Origin: Sphaerisporangium perillae
GTDB taxonomy: Bacteria > Actinomycetota > Actinomycetes > Streptosporangiales > Streptosporangiaceae
Length of the DNA: 64,000 bases
Direction of reading: 5' to 3'
NCBI RefSeq assembly: GCF_023276435.1
Contig: NZ_JALLPO010000014.1
Location: 124,001 to 188,000 of the forward strand
Shown here: piece by piece, positions 24,929 to 33,791 of the stretch
Numbering within the stretch: position 1 is the stretch's first letter
Layout of the letters: every line of letters starts with the position of its first letter
Translations under genes and position numbers: made by a program
Notes under the pieces: generated by a model
Databases searched by the model: none
Seen by the model: the letters and a program-made list of their open reading frames with translations, nothing else
Told to the model about the DNA's origin: nothing

Positions 24929-26773
24929 TCACAATTTGGCCGCGTGCTTGTATCCGAGCAGGTCGGCCGAGGCGATGATCTGCCGGTATCCCTTGGCGTC
25001 CGCGGGAAGGGCGCTGAGCACGTAGAGCGACACCTTCGACTGCGGCAGATGCCAGATCTTCATCGTGTACGCCTGGTTGACGTTGACGTCGCAGGCCACC
25101 TGCCATTGCCGGTAGAACGCCTTCCTGCCGTCGCCCATCTTCGCCAGGCCCGAGTGGACGAGCCGGGACCTGTACGGGTCGATCCCGTAGTAGAGACCGG
25201 CCTCGCCCGACGTGCTGGAATACGATCCGTAGGGGTCCCGCGCGACGGTGCCCCCTGCCAGGCACGGCACGTGCTGACCCCACAGGAAACCGAACCTGGC
25301 GTCCTCGATGCCGAAGCCGGGCCAATCATCCTTCGTGGACTTGAGCTGGATCACCATTGAATCGGGGCGGCAGACGAAATCCCATGGACCGCTCGTCCCG
25401 CGGGAGCGCGGTGACTCGATGCAGGCGTAGTCCTTGTCGACCTCCAACATGCGCCACCCCTTGGGCAGGGTCATCTTGATGCCTTTGAACGACACGGCCT
25501 TGCCCTTGAATCGGGGCTTCTTCACGGCCGTCTTCGCGAGGGTCGGGGTCGGAGTGGAGGTCGTCGTCGTGCTCGCCGGGGTAGAGCGAGGCGCCGTCGC
25601 CGACGTGGAGGCCGTTGTGGCGGCGACCTGTATGGAACGTTCCGAGACGGAGTTGACGATGATCGCGGTCACCGCGATCAGGGTCACCGCCACGGCGGTG
25701 GCCACGTAGGCGTGGAGCCAGGACCCGCCACGCCGCCGGGCGACGATCATCACCTGGCTGGTCGCGGGCGATGGGAGCTCTCCTGGGCCTTGGGGAACCA
25801 CCGAGACCTGGAACGTTCCGGGCCCGGGGAGTGCGACCGGGGCGGCCGCTTCGGGCCAGATGGACGTCGCGTTCTGCGGCATCACCCAGGTGCGCTGGAT
25901 GAACGACGTGATGTCCGGCGCGGCCGGCTCCTGCTCGTACTCCTCGCCGCGCCATGCCCGCGTCACCGCCGCGAGCACGTCGTCGGCGGCCGGCCGCTTC
26001 TCCGGATCCTTGTCCAGCGCGTGGCCGCCGAGTTCGCGCAGCCCCTCGGGCACGGCCGTGAGGTCCGGGGTTTCTTCTCGTACCCGGTAGGCCAGCACCT
26101 CCGGCCGGCCGGTGCCGTAGGGGGCCTCGCCGGTGGCCGCGAAGAGCAGCAGCATGGCCCAGCCGTACACGTCCGCCGGGGTGCCGGCCGGGCCCTCGCC
26201 GTACTCTTCGGGGCTGATCCAGCCGGGCGAGCCGATCAGCGTCCCGGTGTGGGTCATCGAGGTGCCGTCCAGGACCTTGGCGATGCCGAAGTCGATCAGG
26301 CGTGGCCCCTGCGGGGAGAGGATCACGTTCGACGGCTTGAGGTCCCGGTGGACGACGTCCACGGCATGCATGGCGACCAGCGCCTCCGCCAGCCCGGCGG
26401 CCAGGCCGTACAGGGCGTCGCCGGTCAGCGGGCCCTCGGCTCGTACATGCTGTTCGAGCGTGGGGCCGGCGATGAACTCTGTGGCGAGCCACGGGCGTTC
26501 CGTGCCGGAGTCGGAGCCGAGCACGCGCGCGACGCAGGCCCCGTCGACCTCGGTCAGCACGGAGATCTCCCTGCTGAACCGGCGCCGGAACTCCAGGTCG
26601 GTGGACAGCGCCTCGTGCACGAGCTTGACGGCCACCCGCCGCCCGGCGCCGTCCACGCCGGCGTAGACGAGCCCCATGCCACCCGCCCCGAGGCGCCCCA
26701 CGACCCGGTACGGACCTATCTCCTGCGGATCACCCGCCGACAGCGGCTGCACGCGCCCTCCGGAATCTGTCAC
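24929..26773 (-). CDS. Hanks-type Ser/Thr protein kinase with extracytoplasmic domain
   Basis: The 614-aa protein has a kinase domain at about 20-275: glycine loop LGAGGMGLVY, lysine VAVKLV, catalytic HRDLKPSN, DFGIAKV, and activation loop THTGTLIGSPGWISPEEYGE. A juxtamembrane region follows, then one membrane helix (HAYVATAVAVTLIAVTAIIV, about 347-367), a Ser/Thr/Pro linker, and an extracytoplasmic domain of about 200 residues with paired cysteines (YACIES, FVCRPD, VPCLAG, VACDVN) probably forming disulphides. It is not a PASTA kinase. The sensor domain suggests response to an external ligand. The next gene on this strand, FMN reductase, is 145 bp upstream. Confidence 0.93.
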   Translation of the reverse strand: MTDSGGRVQPLSAGDPQEIGPYRVVGRLGAGGMGLVYAGVDGAGRRVAVKLVHEALSTDLEFRRRFSREISVLTEVDGACVARVLGSDSGTERPWLATEFIAGPTLEQHVRAEGPLTGDALYGLAAGLAEALVAMHAVDVVHRDLKPSNVILSPQGPRLIDFGIAKVLDGTSMTHTGTLIGSPGWISPEEYGEGPAGTPADVYGWAMLLLFAATGEAPYGTGRPEVLAYRVREETPDLTAVPEGLRELGGHALDKDPEKRPAADDVLAAVTRAWRGEEYEQEPAAPDITSFIQRTWVMPQNATSIWPEAAAPVALPGPGTFQVSVVPQGPGELPSPATSQVMIVARRRGGSWLHAYVATAVAVTLIAVTAIIVNSVSERSIQVAATTASTSATAPRSTPASTTTTSTPTPTLAKTAVKKPRFKGKAVSFKGIKMTLPKGWRMLEVDKDYACIESPRSRGTSGPWDFVCRPDSMVIQLKSTKDDWPGFGIEDARFGFLWGQHVPCLAGGTVARDPYGSYSSTSGEAGLYYGIDPYRSRLVHSGLAKMGDGRKAFYRQWQVACDVNVNQAYTMKIWHLPQSKVSLYVLSALPADAKGYRQIIASADLLGYKHAAKL

Positions 26774-26840
26774 GGCAAAGGCGAATTGCGCCTAATGCGT
26801 AGATCACCATACACCTGCGTCCGCATCACATGCCAGACGC

Positions 26841-26857
26841 TTGTGCATAAGATTCAC
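26841..26857. promoter_or_regulatory. TTGTGCAT-N4-TTCAC element
   Basis: TTGTGCAT is followed after AAGA by TTCAC, matching the core of the elements at 18.2 and 59.5 kb, but here on the plus strand, upstream of the minus-strand kinase and just past the FMN reductase stop. No plus-strand gene follows, so it may be a regulator site, not a promoter. Confidence 0.4.
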
Positions 26858-26917
26858 GGATGAGCTGTGGCCTCCGTGGCCCGGACGGGTCGGTGGCGCC
26901 AGCCTCCGGGCTGATGA

Positions 26918-27502
26918 TCAGGCGGGGACGGCGGGAGTCCGCAGGGTCTCGAACGCCGCGGAGAGCTTGGCGAGTTCGGCGACCATCGCGGTGGCGGAGT
27001 CGCTTATGACGTCGTCGGGGCGCAGGCGGCCCTCATCGTCGAGGAGCCGGTTGACGAACGGGATCATGACCGCCTCGACCACGGGCACCATCTTCAGCGA
27101 GGAGACGACCGGCTTGAGCATCTGCAGCGCCCGGGTGCCCCCGGCAACGCCGCCGTAGGTGACGAAGCCCACCGGCTTGTACCGCCACTCGTTGTGCAGG
27201 TAGTCGAGGGCGTTCTTCAGCACGGCGTTGAAGCCGTGGTTGTACTCGGGGGAGACGAAGACGAACGCGTCGGCCCGCTCGACGGTCGCGCTCCACTTCT
27301 TGGTGTGCGGGTGGATGTACTGCTGGAGCCGGGGGTGGTTCGGCTCGTCCATGAACGGCAGGTTCACCTCCGCCAGATCGATGAGCTCCACGTCAAAGAC
27401 GCCCTGAGCGCCGGCGTGATCGACGAACCATTCCGCCACCGGCTTGCCTACCCGGCCGGGACGGGTGCTCGCGAGGACGACCTGCAGGATCGGCTTGGAC
27501 AC
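26918..27502 (-). CDS. NADPH-dependent FMN reductase family protein
   Basis: The 194-aa flavodoxin-fold protein has the FMN phosphate loop LASTRPGRVGKPVAEW, then LPFMDEPNHPR, and FVFVSPEYNHGFNAVLKNALD, the hallmark motif of the family. Members reduce FMN, quinones, azo dyes or chromate with NAD(P)H. It is divergent from the HxlR regulator at 27647, which is the classic partner for such oxidoreductases and probably controls it in response to quinones or electrophiles. Confidence 0.93.
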   Translation of the reverse strand: MSKPILQVVLASTRPGRVGKPVAEWFVDHAGAQGVFDVELIDLAEVNLPFMDEPNHPRLQQYIHPHTKKWSATVERADAFVFVSPEYNHGFNAVLKNALDYLHNEWRYKPVGFVTYGGVAGGTRALQMLKPVVSSLKMVPVVEAVMIPFVNRLLDDEGRLRPDDVISDSATAMVAELAKLSAAFETLRTPAVPA

Positions 27503-27646
27503 GGTACTCCTTCAGTTGACAGGATGTGCGGACGCGCTGCTCAACATACCGTAGTGACTAAGTATTTCTTATAATGGGTGACCTGGACTACAGTTCTGAT
27601 GTGAGGGCTACGGAAGGCCGCGGGACTCGGGAATGTTGAGGACGGC
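27503..27646. promoter_or_regulatory. FMN reductase / HxlR divergent promoter region
   Basis: A+T-rich core at 27550-27585 with TAGTGACTAAGTATTTCTTA and a following ATAATGGGTGAC. The TAGTGAC / GGTGAC echoes and AAGTA/CTTAT pieces give a loose dyad of the kind bound by HxlR proteins; the exact boundaries are uncertain. Confidence 0.5.
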
Positions 27647-27979
27647 ATGACTGAACCGCACCCGATCTGCTCCCGGTTCCACATCGCCGTCGAGCTCATC
27701 GGCGCGCGCTGGTCGGGCGCCATCATCCGGGCCCTGTTCACCGGTCGGCATCGGTACGCCGAGATAAAGCAGGCGATCGACGGGGTGAGCGACACCATGC
27801 TCGCCCAGCGGCTGCGCCGGCTCGAGACCGAGGGGATCATCGAGCGGCGGGTGATCGCCAGTTCCCCTGTCCAGGTGGAGTACCACCTCACCGACAAGGG
27901 CCACGAGCTCGAGCCCGTCGTCGAGGCGCTCATCAACTGGTCGCACAAGTGGGTCCCGCTTCCCCCGGCTCCGAAGTAG
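27647..27979 (+). CDS. HxlR-family transcriptional regulator
   Basis: The 110-aa winged-helix protein has the usual early cysteine (PICSRF, Cys8), LIGARWSGAIIRALFTGRHR, then the recognition region DTMLAQRLRRLETEGIIERR and wing VQVEYHLTDKGHELEPVV. In this family the N-terminal cysteine can sense electrophiles or hypochlorite. Divergent from the FMN reductase gene. ATG 27647 is only weakly preceded by GAGGAC. A run of 11-bp repeats follows its stop. Confidence 0.92.
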   Translation: MTEPHPICSRFHIAVELIGARWSGAIIRALFTGRHRYAEIKQAIDGVSDTMLAQRLRRLETEGIIERRVIASSPVQVEYHLTDKGHELEPVVEALINWSHKWVPLPPAPK

Positions 27980-28545
27980 GGGCCGCGACACCCCGCCGAC
28001 ACCCCGCCGAGTCCCCCCTCGGCCCCCGGCGAACCGCCGTACCCGCCCGGCTGAACCGCCCACCTGGCTCACCACACATCGGATCTCTTGCGGCGCGGGG
28101 AACGGCTCTCTCTGACGGTGCTTCCAGCAAAATCCCTGTTTGTCAGCGCCGATGAGCAAATATGTGCCGAAATGCTGGTTCATGGGGGACGAAGACCCTA
28201 TTGACGGGGCAATACATCCGATGTTCACTGCGTGCTAACGGCTCTGATACCGGAACTGTGCGGCGCCTTGTGCCGGAGGCGGCGCGCGGAAGCCTCGTCA
28301 GAGCTGTGCTGTGGGAGAGGCCCGCGGCGTGCCAGGCCGGTCGCCGATCGCCGGCGTCGCACGTCCGCGGCCTTCTCCACCCTCAGTGACCCGAGCTTTC
28401 CCTGCCCGACCACGCACCATTCCTCCATCGCCGGGCCGAACCGCAACCGGCCGGGCGACGATCCGCGATGCCGCGATGCGTTCACCCGAGGAAACGAGGG
28501 GGCGGCCACCACCAGGAAAGAGTCCACCAGGAAAGGACGATCACG
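27980..28545. other. Intergenic region, 566 bp, with an 11-bp tandem repeat
   Basis: GACACCCCGCC is repeated at 27987-27997 and 27998-28008, directly after the HxlR stop, and a looser GAGTCCCCC follows. Near 28200 TTGACGGGGCAATACATCC gives a -35-like hexamer for the glycosidase gene, without a convincing -10. Short open frames here show no protein-like pattern. A 15-bp tandem repeat at 28509-28538 leads into the next gene. Confidence 0.55.
28509..28538. repeat. 15-bp tandem duplication carrying the glycosidase ribosome site
   Basis: CCACCAGGAAAGAGT (28509-28523) is followed by CCACCAGGAAAGGAC (28524-28538). The second copy supplies the GGAAAGGA ribosome site, eight bases before GTG 28546. 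Confidence 0.8.
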
Positions 28546-31299
28546 GTGATGAGGCTCTTACGGTCCCTCCCCCTGCTGACGCTCGTCGCGGGCCTGCTGA
28601 CCGGCGCCGCCGCCGCGCCCGCGGCGGCCTCGACGACCGACGCCGCCTTCGACCAGGCGAGCGGGACGTTGAACGTGGACTACGCGAGCTACCTGTCCAA
28701 GCACGACATCGTGTACAACCGGCCCAACACCAACCCCCTGCACGGCCTGACCGTGGGCAACGGCCGGACCGGAGCCATGGCCTGGAGCCAGAACGGGCTG
28801 ACGATGCAGACCTCGGGGGTGGACCTGTCCGAGCAGTCCGCGTACGCGGCGGGCCTGGTGAACCTGTCCACCAGCCCGGGCATGGACACCGGCTACACCA
28901 CCTTCCAGCAGCGGCTGTCGCTGTACGACGGCACGCTCGTCACCAAGTACGACGCCAACCGCACCGTCACCGTGCTCGGGTCGCCGAACTCCGAGGTGAT
29001 GGGCATCCACGTGGACGACTCGCGCGGCGGCGTGTCGAACATCGCCCTGACGCTGAGCATGTGGGACCCGGCGACCGTCACCAACAGCGCGGACGTCCCG
29101 GACCTGAACACCTGGAAGACCATCTCCACCTTCGCCGACTCCGGCGCCGCGGGGCTCAGCCGCGGGCAGGCCGACCCCAACGGATTCGGCTACACCCTGG
29201 CCGCCACGGTCGAGGGCGCCGGCTTCTCCACCCAGGTGGTCGACTCACGCACGGTCCGGCTGACCATCACCCCGACCTCCGGCTACACGATCTGGTTCAC
29301 CGCCGCGAGCCGGATCAACGCGCCGAACCGCGACTCGCTCGCCCAGGCGCGCAGCCAGCTCGCCTCGGTCAAGTCCACCGGGTACGCCACCACGCTGAAC
29401 AACTACCGCGGCTGGTGGCACGCGTTCTGGGCCAAGTCGTTCGTCCAGTACTCCGGGCTGTCCGGCGACGCCGACTACCTGGAGAACGTCTACTACCTGT
29501 CCACCTACATGATCGCCGCCGCGGGGTACGGCAACTATCCGGCCCACTTCATCAACGGCGTCTTCCGCGCCACGCAGGACAACACCAAGTGGAGCAACGC
29601 GTACTGGTACTGGAACCAGCGCGACGTCTACCTCTCCTTCCTCGCCGCCAACCACTCCGACCTGATAGACCGCCACAACAACCTCTACAGCCGTAACTAC
29701 AACGCGCTGAAGTCCTACACCCAGACGCGGTACGGCGTGGACGGCCTGTGGGTGCCGGAGACCATGGGCTGGGACGGCAACGCGCGCGGCACGGTCGGCA
29801 GCGACTACACCAAGAACATCCTGTCCACCGGCTACGAGGCCGCCTACAGCATGTACATGCGGTACCGGTACACCAACGACACCGCCTACCTGCGCGATGT
29901 GGCCTACCCGTTCATGCGGGAGACCGCGAAGTTCTACTCCGCCATGCTGTCCCACGACAGCGGCACCAACACCTACTACATGGCCAACTCCAACTCGCAC
30001 GAGACGTACTGGAACGTCCGCAACGCCATCACCGACCTGGCCGCCGTGCGCGGCATCTTCCCGCTCACCATCCAGGCGAGCCAGCAGCTCGGCGTGGACG
30101 GCGGCCTGCGCGCCGGATGGCAGAACGTGCTCGACCACCTGGCGCCCTACGTGGTCTCGGGCGGCGCCTACCAGCCGCACCAGCCGCCGATCGCGCAGAC
30201 CAGGAACAACGAGAACGTCGCGGCGGAGCTGATCTGGCCCTACGACGTCACCGGAATCGGCTACCCCGACTACCAGACCGCCGTCGGCACCTGGAACCAG
30301 CGGCCGTTCCCCTACGGCAACGTCTGGTCCAACGACGCCGTGCAGGCCGCCCGGCTCGGCCTCGGCGACCAGGCCTACAACGGCATGAAGACCATGCTGC
30401 AGAAGTACCAGAACTACCCGAACGGCATGACCAGCAACACCAACGGCGTCTTCGAGTACCTCGGCGTGCACCTGACGGCACTGAACGAGTCGCTCATGCA
30501 GAGCTACAACGACAAGATCCGTGTCTTCCCCGCCGCGCCGGGCGGCTCGTCCTTCATCGGGAAGTTCACCCTGCTGGCCAAGGACGGCTTCCTCGTCAGC
30601 TCCGAGCGCGAGGGCGGCGAGACCAAGTACGCCGGCCTCAAGAGCCTGTACGGCAAGCAGGCCACCGTGGTGAACCCGTGGAGCGGCCAGCAGGTCCGCG
30701 TCCGCCGGACGTCCGACAACGCGACCATCACGACGAGCTCCGCCGCCGAGCTCACCTTCGCCACCGCGGCCGGCGCCGTCTACGTGGTCGAGCGCACCGC
30801 CAAGCCCCTCAGCGCGTACACCTCCAGCAGGCTCACCGGCACCCCCAACCAGGGCGTCAAGACCCTCCGCGACACCGCCTCCACGCTCGGCCTCGGCACC
30901 GCCGGTCAGAACCCCTTGGTGAGCCTGCGCGCGCGGGCCAACAACAAGTACGTCACGGCTCCCAGCGGATCCGCTCTCATCGCGAGCGCGTCGAGCGCCG
31001 GCGTGAACGAACAGTTCGAACGCGTCGACCTCGGCAACGGCAACATCGCGCTACGCGCCAGGTCCAACAACAAGTACGTCACGGCCGAGAACGCCGGCGC
31101 CCAGCCGCTGATCGCCAACCGCGACGCCATCGGCGCTTGGGAGACCTTCCAGCAGGTCACCAACCCCGATGGCACGATCAGCCTCAAGGCCCAGGCCAAC
31201 GGCAGGTACGTCTGCGCCGACAACGCCGGCGCCGCGCCGCTGATCGCCAACCGCACGGCCATCGGCCCCTGGGAGTCGTTCGATCTCGTCTCCGGCTGA
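28546..31299 (+). CDS. Secreted GH95-like (DUF5703) glycoside hydrolase with fascin-like C-terminus
   Basis: The roughly 917-aa precursor has a signal peptide (RLLRSLPLLTLVAGLLTGA, cleavage near AAAS). The N-terminal domain, with YNRPNTNPLHGLTVGNGRTG, matches DUF5703 proteins. The middle (about 280-680) is an (alpha/alpha)-barrel-like region with NAYWYWNQRDVYLSFLA, SNSHETYWNVRNAITDL and RNNENVAAELIWPYD, as in GH95 alpha-L-fucosidases and relatives. The last 130 residues hold three repeats of (A/R)NNKYVTAE-type, a fascin-like beta-trefoil likely to bind carbohydrate. Activity on plant or fungal polysaccharide is likely; the sugar is not inferable. Start is GTG 28546 or ATG 28549. A strong hairpin follows the stop. 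Confidence 0.87.
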   Translation: MMRLLRSLPLLTLVAGLLTGAAAAPAAASTTDAAFDQASGTLNVDYASYLSKHDIVYNRPNTNPLHGLTVGNGRTGAMAWSQNGLTMQTSGVDLSEQSAYAAGLVNLSTSPGMDTGYTTFQQRLSLYDGTLVTKYDANRTVTVLGSPNSEVMGIHVDDSRGGVSNIALTLSMWDPATVTNSADVPDLNTWKTISTFADSGAAGLSRGQADPNGFGYTLAATVEGAGFSTQVVDSRTVRLTITPTSGYTIWFTAASRINAPNRDSLAQARSQLASVKSTGYATTLNNYRGWWHAFWAKSFVQYSGLSGDADYLENVYYLSTYMIAAAGYGNYPAHFINGVFRATQDNTKWSNAYWYWNQRDVYLSFLAANHSDLIDRHNNLYSRNYNALKSYTQTRYGVDGLWVPETMGWDGNARGTVGSDYTKNILSTGYEAAYSMYMRYRYTNDTAYLRDVAYPFMRETAKFYSAMLSHDSGTNTYYMANSNSHETYWNVRNAITDLAAVRGIFPLTIQASQQLGVDGGLRAGWQNVLDHLAPYVVSGGAYQPHQPPIAQTRNNENVAAELIWPYDVTGIGYPDYQTAVGTWNQRPFPYGNVWSNDAVQAARLGLGDQAYNGMKTMLQKYQNYPNGMTSNTNGVFEYLGVHLTALNESLMQSYNDKIRVFPAAPGGSSFIGKFTLLAKDGFLVSSEREGGETKYAGLKSLYGKQATVVNPWSGQQVRVRRTSDNATITTSSAAELTFATAAGAVYVVERTAKPLSAYTSSRLTGTPNQGVKTLRDTASTLGLGTAGQNPLVSLRARANNKYVTAPSGSALIASASSAGVNEQFERVDLGNGNIALRARSNNKYVTAENAGAQPLIANRDAIGAWETFQQVTNPDGTISLKAQANGRYVCADNAGAAPLIANRTAIGPWESFDLVSG

Positions 31300-31307
31300 C
31301 GCGCCCG

Positions 31308-31338
31308 CGCCGCCCGCTGATCGGTTCGGCGGGCGGCG
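31308..31338 (+). terminator. Hairpin terminator candidate after the glycosidase gene
   Basis: CGCCGCCCGC (31308-31317) pairs exactly with GCGGGCGGCG (31329-31338) across an 11-base loop, nine bases after the stop at 31299. There is no U tract, as is common in high-GC actinobacteria. Confidence 0.65.
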
Positions 31339-31347
31339 CCCCGTCAT

Positions 31348-31717
31348 TTCCGCGTCGCCGCGGTCGTCCGCGAGATCCCGGCCGCGATCGCCGGGCCGGG
31401 GGAGCGGTGGCTGCAGGGCACCTTCGACCGGTACGCCCGCGCTTACGGCAACGGCCCCGGCTACGCCTCGATCGTCGGCAGCGGCAAGCACGCGCCCACG
31501 CTGCACTGGGTGCGCTGTGACGGCCCGGTGCTCCCGGACGAACTGCTCCTGCTCGACATGGGCGTCGAGGTCAACAGCCACTACACCGCCGACGTCACCC
31601 GCACCTTCCCGAGACGACCTTCTCATCACCACCGAAGGCGCGGAGGTCCTCTCGAACGCCCTGCCCCTGAACGCCGAAGGCCTGGAGAAATGGATGGCAA
31701 CCGCCCAAGCGACCTGA
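31348..31717 (+). pseudogene. Xaa-Pro aminopeptidase (pepP, M24) relic with internal deletion
   Basis: Frame one reads FRVAAVVREIPAA, then RWLQGTFDRYARAYGN, SIVGSGKHAPTLHWVRCDGP and LLLLDMGVEVNSHYTADVTR, which is the metal-site core of M24 aminopeptidase P (HWVR and the D...D pair). After TFP, near 31610, a shift to another frame gives RDDLLITTEGAEVLSNALP, the very end of the same enzyme, stopping at 31717. The N-terminal half and the stretch with the remaining His and two Glu ligands are gone, so the gene is dead. It has the same orientation as its neighbours. Confidence 0.85.
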
Positions 31718-31868
31718 CCCCACGCCGGCATCCGCCCTGTAGCAGCTCGCGAACCACGGCGCCCGCGCCGGAATCGGGATGAGAATGTGATCTCGTTCTG
31801 ACGGGACGTGGTCAGCTGGCTGGGTAACGTCCGGTCAGAGATCGACGGCTCACACGTGGGGGCGGCGT

Positions 31869-33791
31869 TTGGCAGAGACCAGGGCACCGGATGATCTGAT
31901 CGCGGAGTTCGACGCCGAGCGGCCCGCGCGGCGGCTGTCGGGCCGTGTGGCGGCGGCCGTCACACTGGTCGCACTCGGGCTCTCGCTGTACGTGCTGTAC
32001 TGGGCTTTCCGCCCCGGCCCTGTGCTGCCGTACCGGATGATCTTCCTTGCGGTCGTGCTGCCGCTCACCTTCGTCTGCTACAAGCCGCGGCGGCGGGGTG
32101 GCGACCGCCCGGGCGCCGTCGACTGGGCGCTGGCGGGGCTGTCGCTGGCGGTCTGTCTCTACCCACTGGTCGTCTTCGACGACTTCATCCGGCGCGCGTT
32201 CGACCCGACGACCCTCGACGTGGCGGCGGGCGCGGCCATCGTCCTGCTCGTGCTGGAGGCCTGCCGGCGCACCGTCGGCTGGATCCTGCCCGCCGTCTGC
32301 CTCGCCTTCCTGGCCTACGCCTACTACGGCGGTTACCTGCCCTTCGAGTGGGTCATCGGGCACCGAGGCTACGATCTCGACCGGATCATCGTCTCGTCGG
32401 TGATGGGCACCGACGGCGTGTACGGTGTGCCGCTGGACGTGGCGGCCACCTACATCATCCTGTTCACCGTCTACGGGGCGGTCCTCGACCACTCCGGCGC
32501 GGGCAAGTTCTTCGTGGACATCTCCCTGGCGGCCTTCCGCCGTTCACGCTCGGCGCCAGGCCGCACGGTCACCCTCGCCGGGTTCCTGCTCGGCACGGTC
32601 AGCGGCTCGGGCGTCGCGACGACGGTGAGCGTGGGCAGCGTCGCCTGGCCGATCCTGCGCAGGGCGGGCTATCCCCCCGAGCAGGGTGGTGGAGTGCTCG
32701 CGGCCGCGGGCATCGGTGCGATTTTGTCCCCGCCCACGCTGGGTGCGGCGGCGTTCATCATCGCCGAGTACCTGCGGGTCGGCTACCTCACCGTGCTGAT
32801 CTACGCCACGATCCCCACGATCCTGTACTACCTGGGCATCTTCCTGGCCATCGAGATCGACGCCCGCAAGTACGGCACGCGGGCGGTCGAGGTGGACGCG
32901 CCGAGGTTCTGGCCGCTGCTGCGGCGGTTGGGATACCACTTCAGCTCGCTGTTCGTGATCGTCATCCTGATGGCGCTGGGGCAGTCGCCGTTCCGGGCGG
33001 TGGTCTACGCCACGCTGCTCGCCTTCGCGCTCTCCTTCCTCGACCGCGACCACAGGCTCACCCCGCGGCGGGCGGCCGACGCCCTGGCGGCGGGGACGAC
33101 GGGGGTGCTGCCGGTCGCGGCCACCTGCGCCGCCGCCGGGCTCATCGTCGCCGTCGTCACGTTGACCGGGCTGGGCCTCAAGGCGAGCTCCCTCATCGTC
33201 GGAGCCTCGGGCGGGATCCTCGCCGTCACCGCGCTGCTGTGCGCGCTGGCCGTGCTCGTACTGGGCCTCGCCGTACCGGTGACCGCGTCGTTCGTCATCG
33301 CGGCGATCATCATCGGGCCCGCGCTGATGGACCTCGGGGTCACCCAGGCCGAGGCATACATGTTCGTCTTCTACTACGCGGTCCTGTCGGAGGTCAGCCC
33401 GCCCACGGCGCTGTCGGCCTTCGCGGCCTCGGCCATCACCGGCGGCAACGCCTACCGGACCATGATGGCGACCTGGAAGTACACGCTCCCGGCCTTCCTG
33501 GTCCCTTTCGCCTTCGTGCTTACCCCCGCGGGTTCGGGGCTGCTGGCGCAGGGGACGGCGGGGGAGATCCTGGTGGCCATCACGGTCTCGGCGTTCGCGG
33601 TGGCGGCATTGGCCGCCGCCACCGGCGGCTGGCTGACCGGCCCCGCGGGCCCGGTCGAGAGGGCGCTGTGCGGGGTGGCCGCCGTCCTGTTGCTGTTCCT
33701 GTCACCCGGCACGGTGCTCGCCGGGGCGGGGGTCCTGGCGGTCGCCATCGGACTACATCTGGTCTTACGAACGCGGGAGGCAAGATCATGA
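31869..33791 (+). CDS. TAXI-TRAP transporter, fused permease (DctQM-type)
   Basis: The 640-aa protein starts with four membrane helices (small DctQ-like part) and continues with a 12-plus-helix DctM-like domain. Typical marks are FTVYGAVLDHSGAGKFFVD, GTVSGSGVATTVSVGSVAWP, GGGVLAAAGIGAILSPPTLG and FYYAVLSEVSPPTALSAFAA. TRAP transporters use ion gradients to import substrates delivered by a binding protein; fused permeases pair with TAXI proteins, as here. The start is TTG 31869. Its stop overlaps the start of the binding-protein gene (ATGA). Substrates of TAXI systems include dicarboxylates and glutamate but are mostly unknown. Confidence 0.93.
   Translation: MAETRAPDDLIAEFDAERPARRLSGRVAAAVTLVALGLSLYVLYWAFRPGPVLPYRMIFLAVVLPLTFVCYKPRRRGGDRPGAVDWALAGLSLAVCLYPLVVFDDFIRRAFDPTTLDVAAGAAIVLLVLEACRRTVGWILPAVCLAFLAYAYYGGYLPFEWVIGHRGYDLDRIIVSSVMGTDGVYGVPLDVAATYIILFTVYGAVLDHSGAGKFFVDISLAAFRRSRSAPGRTVTLAGFLLGTVSGSGVATTVSVGSVAWPILRRAGYPPEQGGGVLAAAGIGAILSPPTLGAAAFIIAEYLRVGYLTVLIYATIPTILYYLGIFLAIEIDARKYGTRAVEVDAPRFWPLLRRLGYHFSSLFVIVILMALGQSPFRAVVYATLLAFALSFLDRDHRLTPRRAADALAAGTTGVLPVAATCAAAGLIVAVVTLTGLGLKASSLIVGASGGILAVTALLCALAVLVLGLAVPVTASFVIAAIIIGPALMDLGVTQAEAYMFVFYYAVLSEVSPPTALSAFAASAITGGNAYRTMMATWKYTLPAFLVPFAFVLTPAGSGLLAQGTAGEILVAITVSAFAVAALAAATGGWLTGPAGPVERALCGVAAVLLLFLSPGTVLAGAGVLAVAIGLHLVLRTREARS

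Noticed and set aside
26841-26857. CRP-type site (TGTGA-N6-TCACA)
   Set aside because: The TGTG and CACA arms are spaced one base too far, and one arm is CACG here, so it is not called a CRP site.
32348-33787. Upstream part of an 803-aa plus-strand frame ending in the TAXI protein
   Set aside because: Only the part from ATG 33788 is protein-like; the rest is an out-of-frame reading of the TRAP permease gene.
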